From NCBI GenBank assembly GCA_015178975.1, contig WHVD01000233.1, forward strand, positions 1-64,000: a stretch of DNA of 64,000 nucleotides, given 5' to 3'. Of the stretch, positions 1-11,000 are shown piece by piece (the first letter of the stretch is position 1; every line of letters starts with the position of its first letter). The stretch is from Hysterangium stoloniferum (taxonomy: Eukaryota; Basidiomycota; Agaricomycetes; Hysterangiales; Hysterangiaceae). A program made the translations under genes and the position numbers. The notes beneath the pieces were generated by a model. The model searched no databases and was not told the DNA's origin. It saw only the letters and a program-made list of their open reading frames with translations.

Positions 1-1096
1 TTAACAGTCGATTTCCTTTATTCGTTTTAGCTCTCTACTCTACCTTAGATAGCTACTTCACTCAATTGTATTGAACTAAGTAGTCAATACCCATTTGGTC
101 TGTATTAGACTTAGACAGTCAATACATCTACGTGTCGTACCTAAACGGTCAATATTCTTCGTATATAGAACAGTTAGAACTTCCACCACTCTTCACAAGC
201 AGTCATTCGGAATCGTACTTAACAGTCAATTCCCTTTTATTCGTTTTAGCTCTCTACTCTACTTTAGATAGCTATTTCACTCAACTGTATTGAACTAAGT
301 AGTCAATACCCGTTCAGTCTGTATTAGACTTAAGAGGATATCTGAAAACTATTAAGTATACCAAATTCTAATATACTCTAAAGGTCATTTAAACATCTGA
401 GATGTGATTCAAACATAATTTGGTTTTTAAAACTTTTAAAAAGTTTTAAACTGTCTCGTACATTACAAACTAATGAATCTTTCCGGACACGAGTAGACAA
501 TAAAAAAAATTAGTAGTTTGAAACCCTAATACTTTTAAAAAATAGATACCTTTAGATAGTCCATTCCATGCATGTATATCATTGGCACCTCTAAATACAT
601 ATGTATTACTTCAGAATGGATCTGTCAATCTAAACAGATTTCTACTTGATTCAACATACCTAGAATATATAGGTGGTTTCACTTAATAAAGAAGGCCATA
701 GGATGAAAAATTTCCAATGACATCTCACATATTTTACTAGGAAATAACTACAGTTTAGTTTTTTAAAAACAAATTAACAACAAAAGTATTAGCAAGTATT
801 TACATAACTTGGAAAACCATATACAATAGGTTCTATTAATTGACTCTGAATTGTTTAGGATGTAATATGGAGAATTGTTTCTTATGGTTGGTGGTTAACA
901 ATATAATACTCTCAGAGGATATGTCACTATTTAAAGATGGAGTTTTGTAGCAATTTTGCTTTTATTAGTAAACATTTGATATTATAATGATTACGGACAA
1001 CCTCCTTAGACAGTCAGTACATCTTTGTGTCATACCTAAACGGTCAATATTCTTCGTATATAGAACAGTTAGAACTTCCACCACTCTTCACACTGA
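1..1096 (+). repeat. Fossil LTR fragments, family B, 3' ends in tandem
   Basis: Two partial copies of the same LTR 3' region lie head to tail: one from the window edge to about 197, the other from about 210 to 1096 and split by a small TA-flanked insertion (333-1006). Both end in the same tail, with a TTCTTCGTATATAG block followed by ACCACTCTTCACA, as in the complete family B solo LTR at 3468-4113. Neither has the LTR 5' end. These are old, incomplete copies with no coding part. Confidence 0.6.
333..1006. mobile_element. Small non-coding TA-flanked DNA element (MITE-like)
   Basis: About 674 bases of AT-rich DNA interrupt the second LTR copy. The uninterrupted copy reads GACTTAGACAG at 107-118; here the same sequence is split as GACTTA (to 332) and TAGACAG (from 1007), so TA is duplicated exactly at the junctions. 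The ends are weakly inverted (AGAGGATATC against AGGAGGTTGTC read inward). No coding sequence is visible. TA duplication fits Tc1/mariner-type mobilisation, but the poor terminal repeats leave the family open. Confidence 0.55.
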
Positions 1097-1149
1097 GCGA
1101 CTGCTCTAGTGATTAAGGAAATAACAAGAGAGTCAAACAAAATAGAGTA

Positions 1150-1676
1150 GTGTGGATGTAGTCTGTGCAGATTGAGATAACAGTTCAAGTTTCAACTAGT
1201 ATAGTTCAAAATGGTGATTGCACTGATAGTTAAGGCCCATCTGTGATGGTCAAGATGATACCCCAATCACAACTTGCAGGCCACTAAGTGGGTGTCTGGG
1301 CAAGTCATGATTTCTGGGTAAAAGTGTCTCTGAGTTCTAACTATAGGCGCTAGAATACATAAGTCAGGTGCATATGCACCCACAAGAGTCTATGTACTGA
1401 ATGCATAGGTCATCAAACTAAATATATGTATATAATAAAATAGAGAGAGAAATAGAAATAATAATGGAAATATAGTGTGGGCTTGTCCAGACTATACTGT
1501 ATTTCGGAGTATATTTCACAGTACCTCTCACAGATAGTGATGGTGGATTCAGTTGTAAGCCATTCAGGATGGCTGAGATGATACCCCAGTCATGACTTAC
1601 AGGACACTAAAGGGGTGTCTGGGTAAGTTGTGGTTGTGGGGTAAAAGTGTCTGAGTTTTAATTACAGGTACTAAAG
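1150..1676 (-). repeat. Tandem LTR-like repeat of a fossil retroelement
   Basis: Two diverged copies of one repeat lie in tandem. The first covers about 1250-1540. The second starts about 1560 and continues beyond the Tc1/mariner insertion at 5628-5802. Shared landmarks are a GATGATACCCC block, a GGGTGTCTGGG block, AAGAGTCTATGTAC, a GAGAGAAATAGAAATAATAA block, GTCCAGACTAT and a terminal CCTCTCACAG. The repeat abuts the retropepsin-coding remnant at 5.76-6.15 kb and is probably its LTR. Old and incomplete. Confidence 0.5.
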
Positions 1677-2837
1677 TACAGTGGCTTCCAAAACTGTCCC
1701 AATGTTTTGGTAATTCTCAATAAATGCTTTATAACCTACCAAATAATTTTTTTAAAATAGTGAAATTATTCTCACATATACCTTAACATACTAGCTTTGA
1801 TATACCCAAATATTACATAATATAGATGGATATTAGTGTCACAGTGAATATTTAAAAATGATAAATCATTGGGACAGTTTTGCAACCCTCTCTTTTCACA
1901 TATTTCATTATATTATATTATATTCTAGAGGGCCAGGAAAATTACAAGAAAATTCATATGACATCTATTTGATGTTCTAATTAATATGTGACATGAAACG
2001 TCACATTTTAACTATCATTCCTATCATGAAAGCTATTTCCCCTCTCAAAAGAGAACAAGCCATCTCCCTCCTACAAAATGGACTCTCCAATAGGAATGTA
2101 GCCTCTACAACAGGTCTTAGCAAATCTACTATCAGTAGAATTGCTCAGGAGATAGAGATAGACAAAGAAAACCTGAAAGGAGGATGTCCATCCAAGCTTT
2201 CTCCTACTGACCAAAGGGGGATCATACATATATCAAATCACCTCTGGCAAACTAGATAATGCTGTCCAGGCCACACACTACATTAATTCCATCAATAAAT
2301 ATCATGTCTCACCCAAAATAGTCAGAAGGACCTTGAAACAGCATGGTTTCAAAGCTGTAGTCAATGCAAAAAGACCTTTGCTCAAGGCTCAACATAGAAA
2401 GGCCAGGTTAAGCTTTGCCCTCAAGTCCCAAAACTGGACTGTGGATGATCAGAAAAGGGTCTTGTGGTCTGATAAGACCAATATCAATAATATTGGGTCA
2501 GATGGACATCAATATGTGTTGAAGAAAGCTGGAGAACCACTTTCTGATAGGACAACCCAACTTACAGTCAAGTATGGAGGTGGAGATATCATGGTGTAGG
2601 ACTGTATGGGTTGGAATGGAGTGGGAATGCTTGCAGAGATTGAAGGATGGATGGATTCTTCACAATATGGGGAGATCCTGGCTCAGCATTTGTCCCAGAG
2701 CATTGAAGATTTGGATATTCCAGCAGATGAGGCCATTTTCCAGCAGGATAATAACCTAAACACATATCCAAGATGGCACAAAAATGGTTTTTTGAAAATC
2801 ATATTCAGGTGTTAAACTGGACAGCACACTCTCCTGA

Positions 2838-4235
2838 TGTTAAGAACTGAAAACTGACTAATGTCAGTAGGCCGATGGGGACCAATTGGAAGGACTTGGC
2901 TTCAGCTTATGTGCTGCACCCTCACAATTATCCGTCGGGTATCCTTAAATTTTGGATGGGCAAAGACTTAGTCCTAATGAAATACCTTTCGGCAAACTAC
3001 CGATCGGAACCGAAAGATAAGTCGAGTGTCGGGCCAAGGGGTCAGAGACTGAGAGTGGGCGAGCGCACACAGAGGCAGATAGTGGGGTACTTAGTATGAG
3101 ACTGCTCGAGGTGTGAGAGGGTATTCTGAGTCGATATTCTGATTGCCTAGTAACTACAACTACAATGGGTTCATATACAAGTATTTGGCATCTAGAAAAT
3201 ACTAACTAGGAGAAGAGCGGAAAATGGTATTGACAAATAAGCTTGACTAGGAACAGAAGGTTATGATTAGTTCAGAGGCTGTGAGATTACCGAGAGTGAG
3301 ATTACAAGAAAAGGAAATAGTCCGAGAGTTACAAGTATATATAGACATATGTGAAACATAGAGTAGAACAGATCATCATAAAAAAGGGGCATACTGTATC
3401 AGAGTTTAACCAGATAGTACAAGTATATTTTGACAGGGGCATAAATGGAGTTTGATCACTGTGAAGGTGTGAGGAGTATGCTTTTACCACAGTTTCATTG
3501 TGGTAAAACACTCCTTTTATTTCATTTATATTTTACATATTCTATTCATATTTTACTATCTTTCATATTCTTCGAATATCGCATATTTCATTAGTTCGAA
3601 GCATTGTGTATACTTGTGGGTGCACTCAGCACCAATTAGAACTCAGACAACTTTTACCCAGCAGACACCACTTCGTAACGACTCAGACGTCGAATAGCGA
3701 CGAGGTGTCAAGGGTAGTATCTCAGCTACCATAAGGGGTAGCATTCTCTAGTCTACTAATAGCCTTTTGGACTCGAACCGCTAAGGTCGAGTTCCGCTTT
3801 CAAGACTTTGCGCTCATCGACACCGTAGTCGACTCACGCTACTATTACTCTATCCTAGACACTCAGTCTTTAGCTGAGTATCTTTCTTATTTCTAGCTAC
3901 TAGTTGTACCGTAAAAGGTCAACTCATTATCTTACTGTTCTAAGCCGTCACGAGCAACTATACAGTTGCTCTTGAGGCGTGCAGTGCGTTCTTATACTAG
4001 TACTAACAGTCTAGTAGTCTATAGTATTGTACTGACGGTCAATACTCTCTAATAGTAGTTGAATAAACACTATTCTTCGTATATAGAGCGGTCAGAATCC
4101 ACCACTCTTCACAGAAGGTGTACATCAGCATCGGGGAAACTGACAGTTTCTGATGTGAGGACTTGAACGATGACTTGAATCGTTGATAGGAGGCGATAAC
4201 CTCGGGGACCATCAGGTTGCGACATGGTCATAACA
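2838..4235 (+). mobile_element. Solo LTR, family A, forward copy (with a nested solo LTR)
   Basis: This LTR starts TGTTAAGAACTG and ends CATAACA. It is flanked by the 5-base duplication CCTGA (2833-2837 and 4236-4240), which interrupts the transposase exactly in its SPDLNPIE-coding region. About 750 bases belong to the LTR itself; the rest is a family B solo LTR at 3468-4113. There is no internal retroelement sequence, so this is the scar of LTR-LTR recombination. Confidence 0.85.
3468..4113 (+). mobile_element. Solo LTR, family B, complete, nested in family A LTR
   Basis: The 646-base LTR begins TGTGAGGAGT and ends ACTCTTCACA, which are near-perfect inverted ends. It is flanked by GAAGG duplicated at 3463-3467 and 4114-4118. 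It is the only full copy of family B in the window and the youngest of the nested events. Truncated relatives lie at 1-1096. Confidence 0.85.
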
Positions 4236-4482
4236 CCTGACCTGAATCCCATAGAACATCTTTGATTCCACCTGAAGAAACAGCTCCAGAAATATCCTTC
4301 ACCATTAAAGGGAGTTTAGGGGTTATAGGAGAGGGTGGAAGTGGACTGGGCAAAGATTGAGCCTCAGAAGTGTCAGAAACTGATCAAAAATATGCCCAGA
4401 AGACTTGATGCTGTAATAAAGCCTAAGGGAGGCCATACAAAGTACTAGAATAACAAGATATCTGATTCAAAAAGGGTGGTTG

Positions 4483-5417
4483 TGTTACGACCGTGTCGTA
4501 ACCATGTCGCAATCCGACGGTCTCCGAGAATACTACCATCTATCAATGTTCCAAGTTATTGATCAAGTTATCATTTCGGCAACCTTCGGAACACCGACAC
4601 TGACGTATACCTTCACGGCGATCAAACCTCATTTACGCCCCTGTCAAAATATACTCTACCATCTGGTTATGCTTTGATACGTCCCCTTTCATTATGATGA
4701 TCCGTTTTACTCTATGTTTCACATATGCCCATATATACCTGTAGCCCATGGACTATTCCCTTTTCTCGTAATTCCGCTCTCGGCTAAATCTCGGCTTCCG
4801 AACTTATCGTAACTTTCTGGTTCCTAGTCAAGCTTATTTGTCAATGCCGTTTTCCGCTCTTCCCTTAGTTAGTAGTTTCTAGACGCCGATAACTCGTATA
4901 TAAGACCCATTGTAATGTAACTACTAGACAATCAGAATATCGACTTAGAATATCGACTTAGAATATCGACTTAGATCGACTTAGATACCCTCTAATTTCC
5001 GACTCCCTTATCTATTCACGACCACCACATTCCGACTCCATCCGATTTACGATTCAACCTACATTTACGACTTCAACCTCTAATCTCCGACTCTCAGTCC
5101 CCGACACTCTCAGTCTCCGACTCTCAGTCTCCGACTCTCTCAGTCTCTGACACTCTCGGTCTCCGACTCTCTCAGTCTCTGACTCTCTCAGCCTCCGACT
5201 CTTGGTCTCCGACCCCTCAACCCAACCCTCAACTTATCCTTCGGTTTCTGATCGGTAGTTTACCGTGAGGTTTACTTGACAGGACTAGTTTTCGCCCGCC
5301 CGAAATTTAAGGACACCTGACGGTAACTTGCGAGGGCGCAGCACATAAGCTGAAGCCAAGTCCTTCCGTTCGGTCCCTGTCGGCCAGCCGACATCCGTCA
5401 GTTTTCAGTTCTTAACA
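4483..5417 (-). mobile_element. Solo LTR, family A, reverse copy
   Basis: This 935-base LTR is the reverse-complement relative of 2838-4235: its right end reads CAGTTCTTAACA, matching the TGTTAAGAACTG start of the forward copy, and its left end TGTTACGACC matches the other terminus. It is flanked by GGTTG at 4478-4482 and 5418-5422. The target lies at the inner edge of the right terminal repeat of the Tc1/mariner element. It is longer than the forward copy partly because it holds expanded short tandem repeats (4933-4986 and 5080-5220). Confidence 0.85.
4933..5220 (+). repeat. Tandem and simple repeats inside the family A LTR
   Basis: At 4933-4986 a unit of about 14-15 bases (AGAATATCGACTT) is repeated about three and a half times. 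At 5080-5220 a CTCTCAGTCTCCGACT-like unit is repeated many times with small changes. Both lie within the reverse solo LTR and are contracted or absent in the forward copy. Confidence 0.75.
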
Positions 5418-5627
5418 GGTTGCAAAACTGTCCCAATGATTGTTCATTTTTAAATATTCACTGTGACACCAATATCGATCTATATTATGTAATATTTGGG
5501 TATATCCAAGCTAGTATGCTAAGGTATATGTGAGAATAATTTCACTATTTTATAAATTTATTTGGTAGGTTATAAAGCATTTATTGAGAATTACCAAAAC
5601 ATTGGGACAGTTTTGGAAGCCACTGTA

Positions 5628-6330
5628 CATAGGTCTAGTGTGTATGCACAAGAGTCTATGTACCCACAGGTGTACATAGATCATCAAACTAATATATGCA
5701 TATGATAAAATAGAGAGAAATAGAAATAATAATTGAAATATAGTGTGGGCCTGTCCAGACTATGTATATTTCAGAATATATTTCATGGTACCTCTCACAG
5801 GCACATTACTGATTGAAAAGGTTAAGGGTTGTGATTCTTTTGAGAAACTGCCTGAAATAAACCCTGTTCTCCTGGGGAGAATCAATCTGGATCCCAACAG
5901 TTGATCTCTCAATGTTTTGATTTTGTAGTTGATGTGGAAATCCTCTCCCAGAAGGATTGGCACTGACATTCCTCTGACAATGCAAGTTTCAGCCATGAAT
6001 CTGAGTAGTGTACCATCCTCATCCTCAAGATAAATGGGAATACTGACATATTGCAAAACTTTAGCATCACCAGTGAGCTGAATGAGGCATAATTATCTTC
6101 CAATCCTTTATAAAAGTCTTCTGATATCAAAGAGAGATTGGCTCCAGCATCCAATCTGATCTTGATGAGATCAGAAGAGTCAAAGTTTCCTATTCATCCA
6201 TACACATGTAATGCCAAAATTCCTATGCTGGAGTATCCACTGGGGGATATCTTTTTCAGTAGACAATGGTTGTATCCTCTTTCATTAGTTGACTGGATTG
6301 AGGGTATTGTATTGTACATATTTTAGGTCA
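5628..6330 (-). mobile_element. Fossil LTR retroelement: LTR-like repeat and retropepsin region
   Basis: On the minus strand, 6154-5760 encodes an aspartic-protease-like segment with the signature DAGANLSLIS and a downstream MSVPILLGEDF block, as in the retropepsins of Ty3/gypsy-type elements. It abuts the second copy of the LTR-like repeat at 5628-5802, so much of the polyprotein is missing. The remnant is broken in several places and old. No reverse transcriptase or integrase is recognisable nearby. The Ty3/gypsy assignment is inferred only from the protease style. Confidence 0.6.
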
Positions 6331-6750
6331 TTTGTCCTCTGTTAAGTTGCATGTCACAAGGTTGGACATCCAACAAAGTCCAAACAGAAGGACATGGCTT
6401 CAGCTTGTGTGCTCTTTGCTGGAAAGTTATCTTCATGTTTCATTTTGAAATTATGTATGTAGCCCAGGAGCACAGAGGCATAACCAATGCCAAATATATC
6501 ATCTATAAGGTTTAGAAAGATTTCCATTATTTTTTGAGGAGTAATACATGGCGAAAGCTAAGGATATTATCAGTTTGCACGATTTGTTTTGTAGCTATGA
6601 GGTGTAGCGGAGTCTAAAGTGTTGAAAACCAATCAGCAAAGTCACAGCAGTGCTATTTTTGGGTCAATATCGGAGTTGGTTGTGCCGTCTTAGTTAGCGG
6701 GTGACCGATTAAAACGTTGCTCTTGAACATCATTGAGTAATTTCAGCAGA
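6331..6750. other. Boundary between repeat-rich DNA and the first host gene
   Basis: At 6366-6420 a short block (GGACATGGCTTCAGCTTGTG) resembles 2890-2920 of the family A LTR, so a degraded LTR piece may lie here. The remainder up to 6750 is probably the upstream region of the chorismate mutase gene. No other feature is recognised. Confidence 0.35.
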
Positions 6751-7852
6751 ATGTCTCAGAATTTCTTTCTGGCGGATGACCCACTCTCTCTAGAACGCAT
6801 TCGATCAATTTTGATTCGCTTGGAGGATACAATCATCTTCTCGTTGATTGAGCGTGCACAGTTTGCTCATAACCCAAAAATCTACAAACCCGGCGCATTC
6901 AAGGAGCTTAAAGATGCTGGGTTCCAAGGAAGTTGGCTAGAGTGGTTCTTGAAAGAGACTGAGACATTCCACGGTGAATGCGACTCTTCTCTCGTTTGTA
7001 GATGGCGTTAATATATCTTTCACACCACTACAGCGAAAGCGCGTAGATATACTAGGTATGCAATGCCAAAAGTTGTTATGTGACGTAGCAGGCTAAGTTA
7101 CTAAACACAGCCCGGACGAATACCCCTTTACGAACAATCTCCCTCCACCTGTCCTCCAACCGCTTGATTTCCCTAAGATCCTATATGACAATAGCGTTAA
7201 TGCAAATGCTAGGATTTTGGAATTTTACACAAACGATATCATACCGAGAATCACCAAGCAGGCTACAGAAAGTCTCACGGCAGCGAAACGCGCCAAAGGG
7301 ATCGTACGAGACGGCGAAGCCGACGACGACGGTAATTATGGTAGCGCTGCTACAATTGACGTAGAAGTTCTTCAAGCTATCAGTAAACGTGTCCACTATG
7401 GTGCGGAATCATCTCACGGGCTAATAAAGACGTATATTGAAATAGCTATTATCCTCAGGGAAATTTGTCTCTGAATCTAAGTTTTTAGAAAAGCCGTCAG
7501 ACTTCGTTCCACATATACTGAGTATGAACCGTGAGGGACTCGAAAAGCTCATCACAAAACCAGCGGTAGAGAAGGCACTTCTTGTACGCCTGACGAAGAA
7601 GGCTACATTCTATGGCCAGGATTTAGGCCCAGATGGCCAACCTGTCGTAGATGGTGGCTCTACGCGAATAGATGCTGAAGGAGTAAAAGACCTCTACGAA
7701 AAATATATTATCCCATTAACAAAGGACGTGGAGGTAAGTGATCTGAATACTTTTGAGCACATTAACCAAGCGCATTTTTCTAGGTAGATTACCTTTTGCA
7801 GCGTCTAGATGGCCTGTCAAAAGCCGAAATTGAAGAACTGGCCCAGAAATAG
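6751..7852 (+). CDS. ARO7: Chorismate mutase (AroQ type)
   Basis: Converts chorismate to prephenate at the branch leading to phenylalanine and tyrosine. Five exons are inferred: 6751-6973, 7034-7055, 7111-7400, 7459-7733 and 7784-7852, giving 292 residues. The start is the first ATG in frame (MSQNFF); an upstream TTG at 6733 is not used. The N-terminus has the family block [19 protein letters not shown]. The second exon (22 bases) restores the ARRYTSPDEYPF segment. Later blocks include ISKRVHYG and [16 protein letters not shown]. It is an all-helical AroQ enzyme of the yeast Aro7 class, slightly longer than the yeast enzyme. In yeast such enzymes are activated by tryptophan and inhibited by tyrosine; I infer the same is possible here. 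It stands immediately next to the transposon-rich region and appears intact. Confidence 0.93.
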
Positions 7853-7869
7853 ACCTTAGAATGTTTCTG

Positions 7870-8240
7870 TGGTCCCCAAGATAAACTGATGGTATCGCTT
7901 GAAAATCTTGACAGTGACAGATCGTCCAAACTGCACCCCACGATGGTCTAGAAATGATGTATTCATTGCAGGTAGTATTTAAACCTTTGAGCAAAAGATT
8001 ATAAGACAGTCAGATGCATGCCTGAATACTGTCGACTTTGGAACATTCCCCTTGAGTTCCCTTGAGATCAGTCGGGTTCTGACCAGGTGCATAACTAGAA
8101 TCTGAGCTGAAGCTCTTAAGACGACGAGCAAATCGGAGGACGTGGAAGAGCTTCGGCGTGGGAGCGTACTTTTCGGTATCCCTCAAGAACAATGAGACGT
8201 CCTTCTCCCTGTCCTTTAAATAATAATACTACAGCACATG
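7870..8240 (-). other. Possible small minus-strand gene, unrecognised
   Basis: A minus-strand frame at 8219-8010 reads without a stop and contains a plausible basic segment (KYAPTPKLFHVLRFARRLKS) followed by FSSDSSYAPGQNP. A second open stretch at 7994-7716 could be joined by splicing but overlaps the last exon of chorismate mutase on the other strand. No ATG in frame is obvious for the first part and I recognise no family. It may be a short unknown gene, a decayed gene or a chance frame. Confidence 0.25.
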
Positions 8241-8655
8241 CTACTAAGACTGATATTTAAGCCCACATTTATAAACAGGAAGCTAGAATTATAGTTTGAG
8301 ACACAGGATGGCTATTTCGCTCTCGCCCGAAAGCTCCACATTTAGATTCAGGATCAACTTCACACCTTCACGTGACGTTGGTACCTCTGGATGAAGGCGT
8401 CTATTAGCATTGGTTGTTCTGTACCTTAGAGATATTAGCGGTGTGGGCTCGCCTCACAAAACTTCACTTCAACTTCATATATTCAGTATTGTTGCCTTGT
8501 CAATAGGCTCTTTTCGTTTAGTTACTGACAAACCCAGTACAGATTTGTTTTCCAAGCTCGAAGCTTCTCTCTGCGAATCGCATTCGCACACTTACCGGAC
8601 AACCGTAAAATCGATCATTTACTCAGTTTTTTTCTTTTCGTAAATTCTGTTTACC

Positions 8656-11000
8656 ATGGTTCTCGGATTTGGTTCAAAAAGGAAGAAACCCGCTCCGGAA
8701 CCGGCTGTTCTGCGTACGTCTCCTTCACTTCCTGAACTCAATCAACAGCGCATTCCATGGCCGGGCGACCTCGTCGATCTTGACGAAATTTATGCCTCAA
8801 ATTATCCCTCCCCGCTCAGTGATGACCATAGCACATTAAATGGACCAGCAAGGACTTCGTTTCAGGGAACACGAGGTCCTGTGCCGTTCCATAGGCCCTT
8901 CAGGAATGGCATAGTCACGGAGGGCGGTGTAATCACTCCAAAACCGAATAATATCACTGCACTTTTTGGCTCAGGCGTACCACCCCCGCCCTCTTCTTAT
9001 AATGGCGTAGGTCCAAGAAGTCGTACAGGGTCTAATTCTAGGACGAGAAGGGCAAAGAGTGCGGCCACCTTCAACCTTATGGTGGGCCAATGACCTTCTA
9101 TCAAACTTGACCCATGACTTACAAACTTATCTTTCCTTTATTAGTTTGCAGGGGCCAAGACGACCGGCAAAACCTCTCTCATTCGTCTCCTACTTGATAC
9201 CTCGACAATCTCGCCAACAAATACCGCAGAACAACTGAAGTCGCTCGCAGAATACCGATCATCGCCTGCTTGTCCTACAACGGCTATTACTACTGCATGC
9301 GTTGAAATACTCCAAAGTGCACCGAATCGAACTCCCGGCCCTGAAGACCGTATCACCCTGACGTGCATTGACACGCCTGGTTTCGACTTTTCTGAGAGCA
9401 GAGAGTTTGTTCTAGACAGGGCGGTATCAGAAGTTGTCAAGTATGTCGACCAGCAATTTGCAGAAAGCATGGGAGAAGAAAGCAAAGTTATCAGAACGAG
9501 CAAAAGCGACCGGCATGTGCATCTGTAGGCAAAGCCATACACGTCCCACACGTACTATCCAGACTAACTTCCAATGCAGCTGCATATACCTCATTGATCC
9601 TGAATCAGTCATGACTCCCGCAGCGCGACAGGCCAAATCTCGATGGGCTTCTACCGGCTTCGCATCTCCCCGCAGACAAAGTGATGTACAGAAGTTCTCA
9701 GAGTACGATTCGGAAGAAGATGAGGAGGATACTGGAGTCAATTCGGTGCAGACTGATGAGAGCGTAAGCGACAGTGATGATTACGGGCCACCTGAACCTG
9801 GAACACCCGTTTCACCTCATGACGATAGGACCCCTCGTAACTCTGTCGACGCCCATTCACAACCTAAGGCGCAGTCCCCGCCCCCGAAGCCCGAAATCCA
9901 ATACAATGCAGATACTGCCGACTTGGATCCGGTCGAGAAGCACCGCTTGGGGATGTCACCCGCTGAAATCCGTGTGATTACCCGTCTCGCAAAACGCGTC
10001 AATGTGCTGCCCATTATAGCACGCTCGGATACCCTCACGAACGGTAAACTGGAGCGCATTAAGCGTGCTGTTCGTCGTGACTTACAAGCAGTAGATGATA
10101 TTGGCATCTGGGGAATTTGGGATGCAGAGCCAGGGGTTGTCCCAGGGCGAACTTCCGCTAAAGATAACACACCAGCCGCTTCCACAGACGAAGCTGAGGT
10201 GGACTCCGAGCGCCAGTCTCGGCCAGTGATCAAGCTCCGAACTGCAATCAAGGGTTTAACCCGCTCACGCTCACGCAAATCGCTCAAAACGGCTGTCGGT
10301 GCAGAGTATGATGAGCCTGACGCTGAGGCCTCTCCGGGGTACCCTGTGTCCCCGTCCTCCCTGGCACATGATGACCATGGGGATATCAGCAGGCGGACAT
10401 CCGTTGGCTCCGTCAGAGGAACAGACGCCGGGCCTTCCTCGTATGGAGCGATATTCTCAAGAGCGGACCTGCGCGCCCGGATGCCATTTGCAGTGATTGC
10501 ACCCGAGCGAGATCGAGAGAGGCAAGGTATTAGTGGGGCGAATGGCCAAAACGGTTACGCCCAGATGGCGCAGGCACATAGTGTACACGGGAGGTTTATC
10601 CGTAAATTCCGCTGGGGCACGATCGATGTGCTGGATCCAGATCATTGTGATTTTGCTGCGCTGCGTGCCGCAGTTTTAGGCAGTTATTTGCGGGTGAGGC
10701 GTTTCAATCGATGCCGTTGTAAATGGTTTCTGACGCTAGCTCCTTTCAGTCGCTCAAGGTTATCACGAAAGATGTGTTATATGAGCGTTTCCGGACTGAG
10801 AAACTTTTGGCACGACGTGCTACGGCCAATATTAGCGAGGCTGACCGGAAGCGCATAATGGACGGTAATGTTCCTTTTGTTATCTACCACGTTACTTGCA
10901 TTTTAATGTCAACGTCATTTATAGATCTCGGTTTCTAGGGCGTCTTTATCTTTACCCTACCCTTGCCTTACATCAAAACTCGGTTGGCAGTTTTGGCTAG
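8656..11000 (+). CDS. Septin-like GTPase with long disordered inserts
   Basis: Five exons are inferred: 8656-9081, 9145-9524, 9580-10693, 10750-10864 and 10939-11000 (698 residues). Residues 1-142 are low-complexity and proline/serine-rich. The P-loop GAKTTGKT is near residue 145 and the G3 motif DTPG near 218. After an acidic insert of about 130 residues, the septin G4 region reads VNVLPIIARSDTLT (about 410-422), where classical septins have AKAD. A second insert is followed by the septin-specific RWGTIDVLDPDHCDF and the VITKDVLYERFRTEKLL element. Septins are filament-forming GTPases at the cell cortex and septum; this is a divergent relative, and filament formation cannot be assumed. The GTPase half of the minus-strand gene at 24707-29526 is a paralogue and shares the intron just before SLK/ELK. 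Confidence 0.85.

Larger units (their letters stand above)
1993..4450 (+). pseudogene. Tc1/mariner transposase, broken and interrupted
   Basis: The N-terminal part (1993-2259) has a helix-turn-helix segment with NVASTTGLSKSTISRIA. The DDE domain follows from 2333: the first aspartate lies in VLWSDKTN (about 2455-2485) and the second in IFQQDN (about 2735). The third acidic residue is the glutamate of DLNPIEHLWFHLKK, found at 4238-4285 beyond a solo LTR inserted at 2838-4235. A frame change near 2259-2333 and a stop at 2597-2599, in place of the conserved tryptophan after GGDIMV, also disable it. Family membership is clear; it cannot make a full transposase. Confidence 0.8.
1679..5625 (+). mobile_element. 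Tc1/mariner-type DNA transposon carrying nested LTR insertions
   Basis: The element is bounded by TA at 1677-1678 and 5626-5627. It begins CAGTGGCTTCCAAAACTGTCC and ends with the reverse complement, and the terminal inverted repeats are about 208 bases long (1679-1887 and 5418-5625). Each repeat also carries an inverted inner copy of the AAACTGTCCCAATG motif at its inner edge, an IR/DR-like arrangement. Removing the three LTR insertions and their duplicated targets leaves about 1.6 kb, a normal Tc1/mariner size. The rejoined flanks match the tandem LTR-like repeat, so the transposon jumped into an older retroelement. The transposase is disabled (see its own entry). Confidence 0.85.
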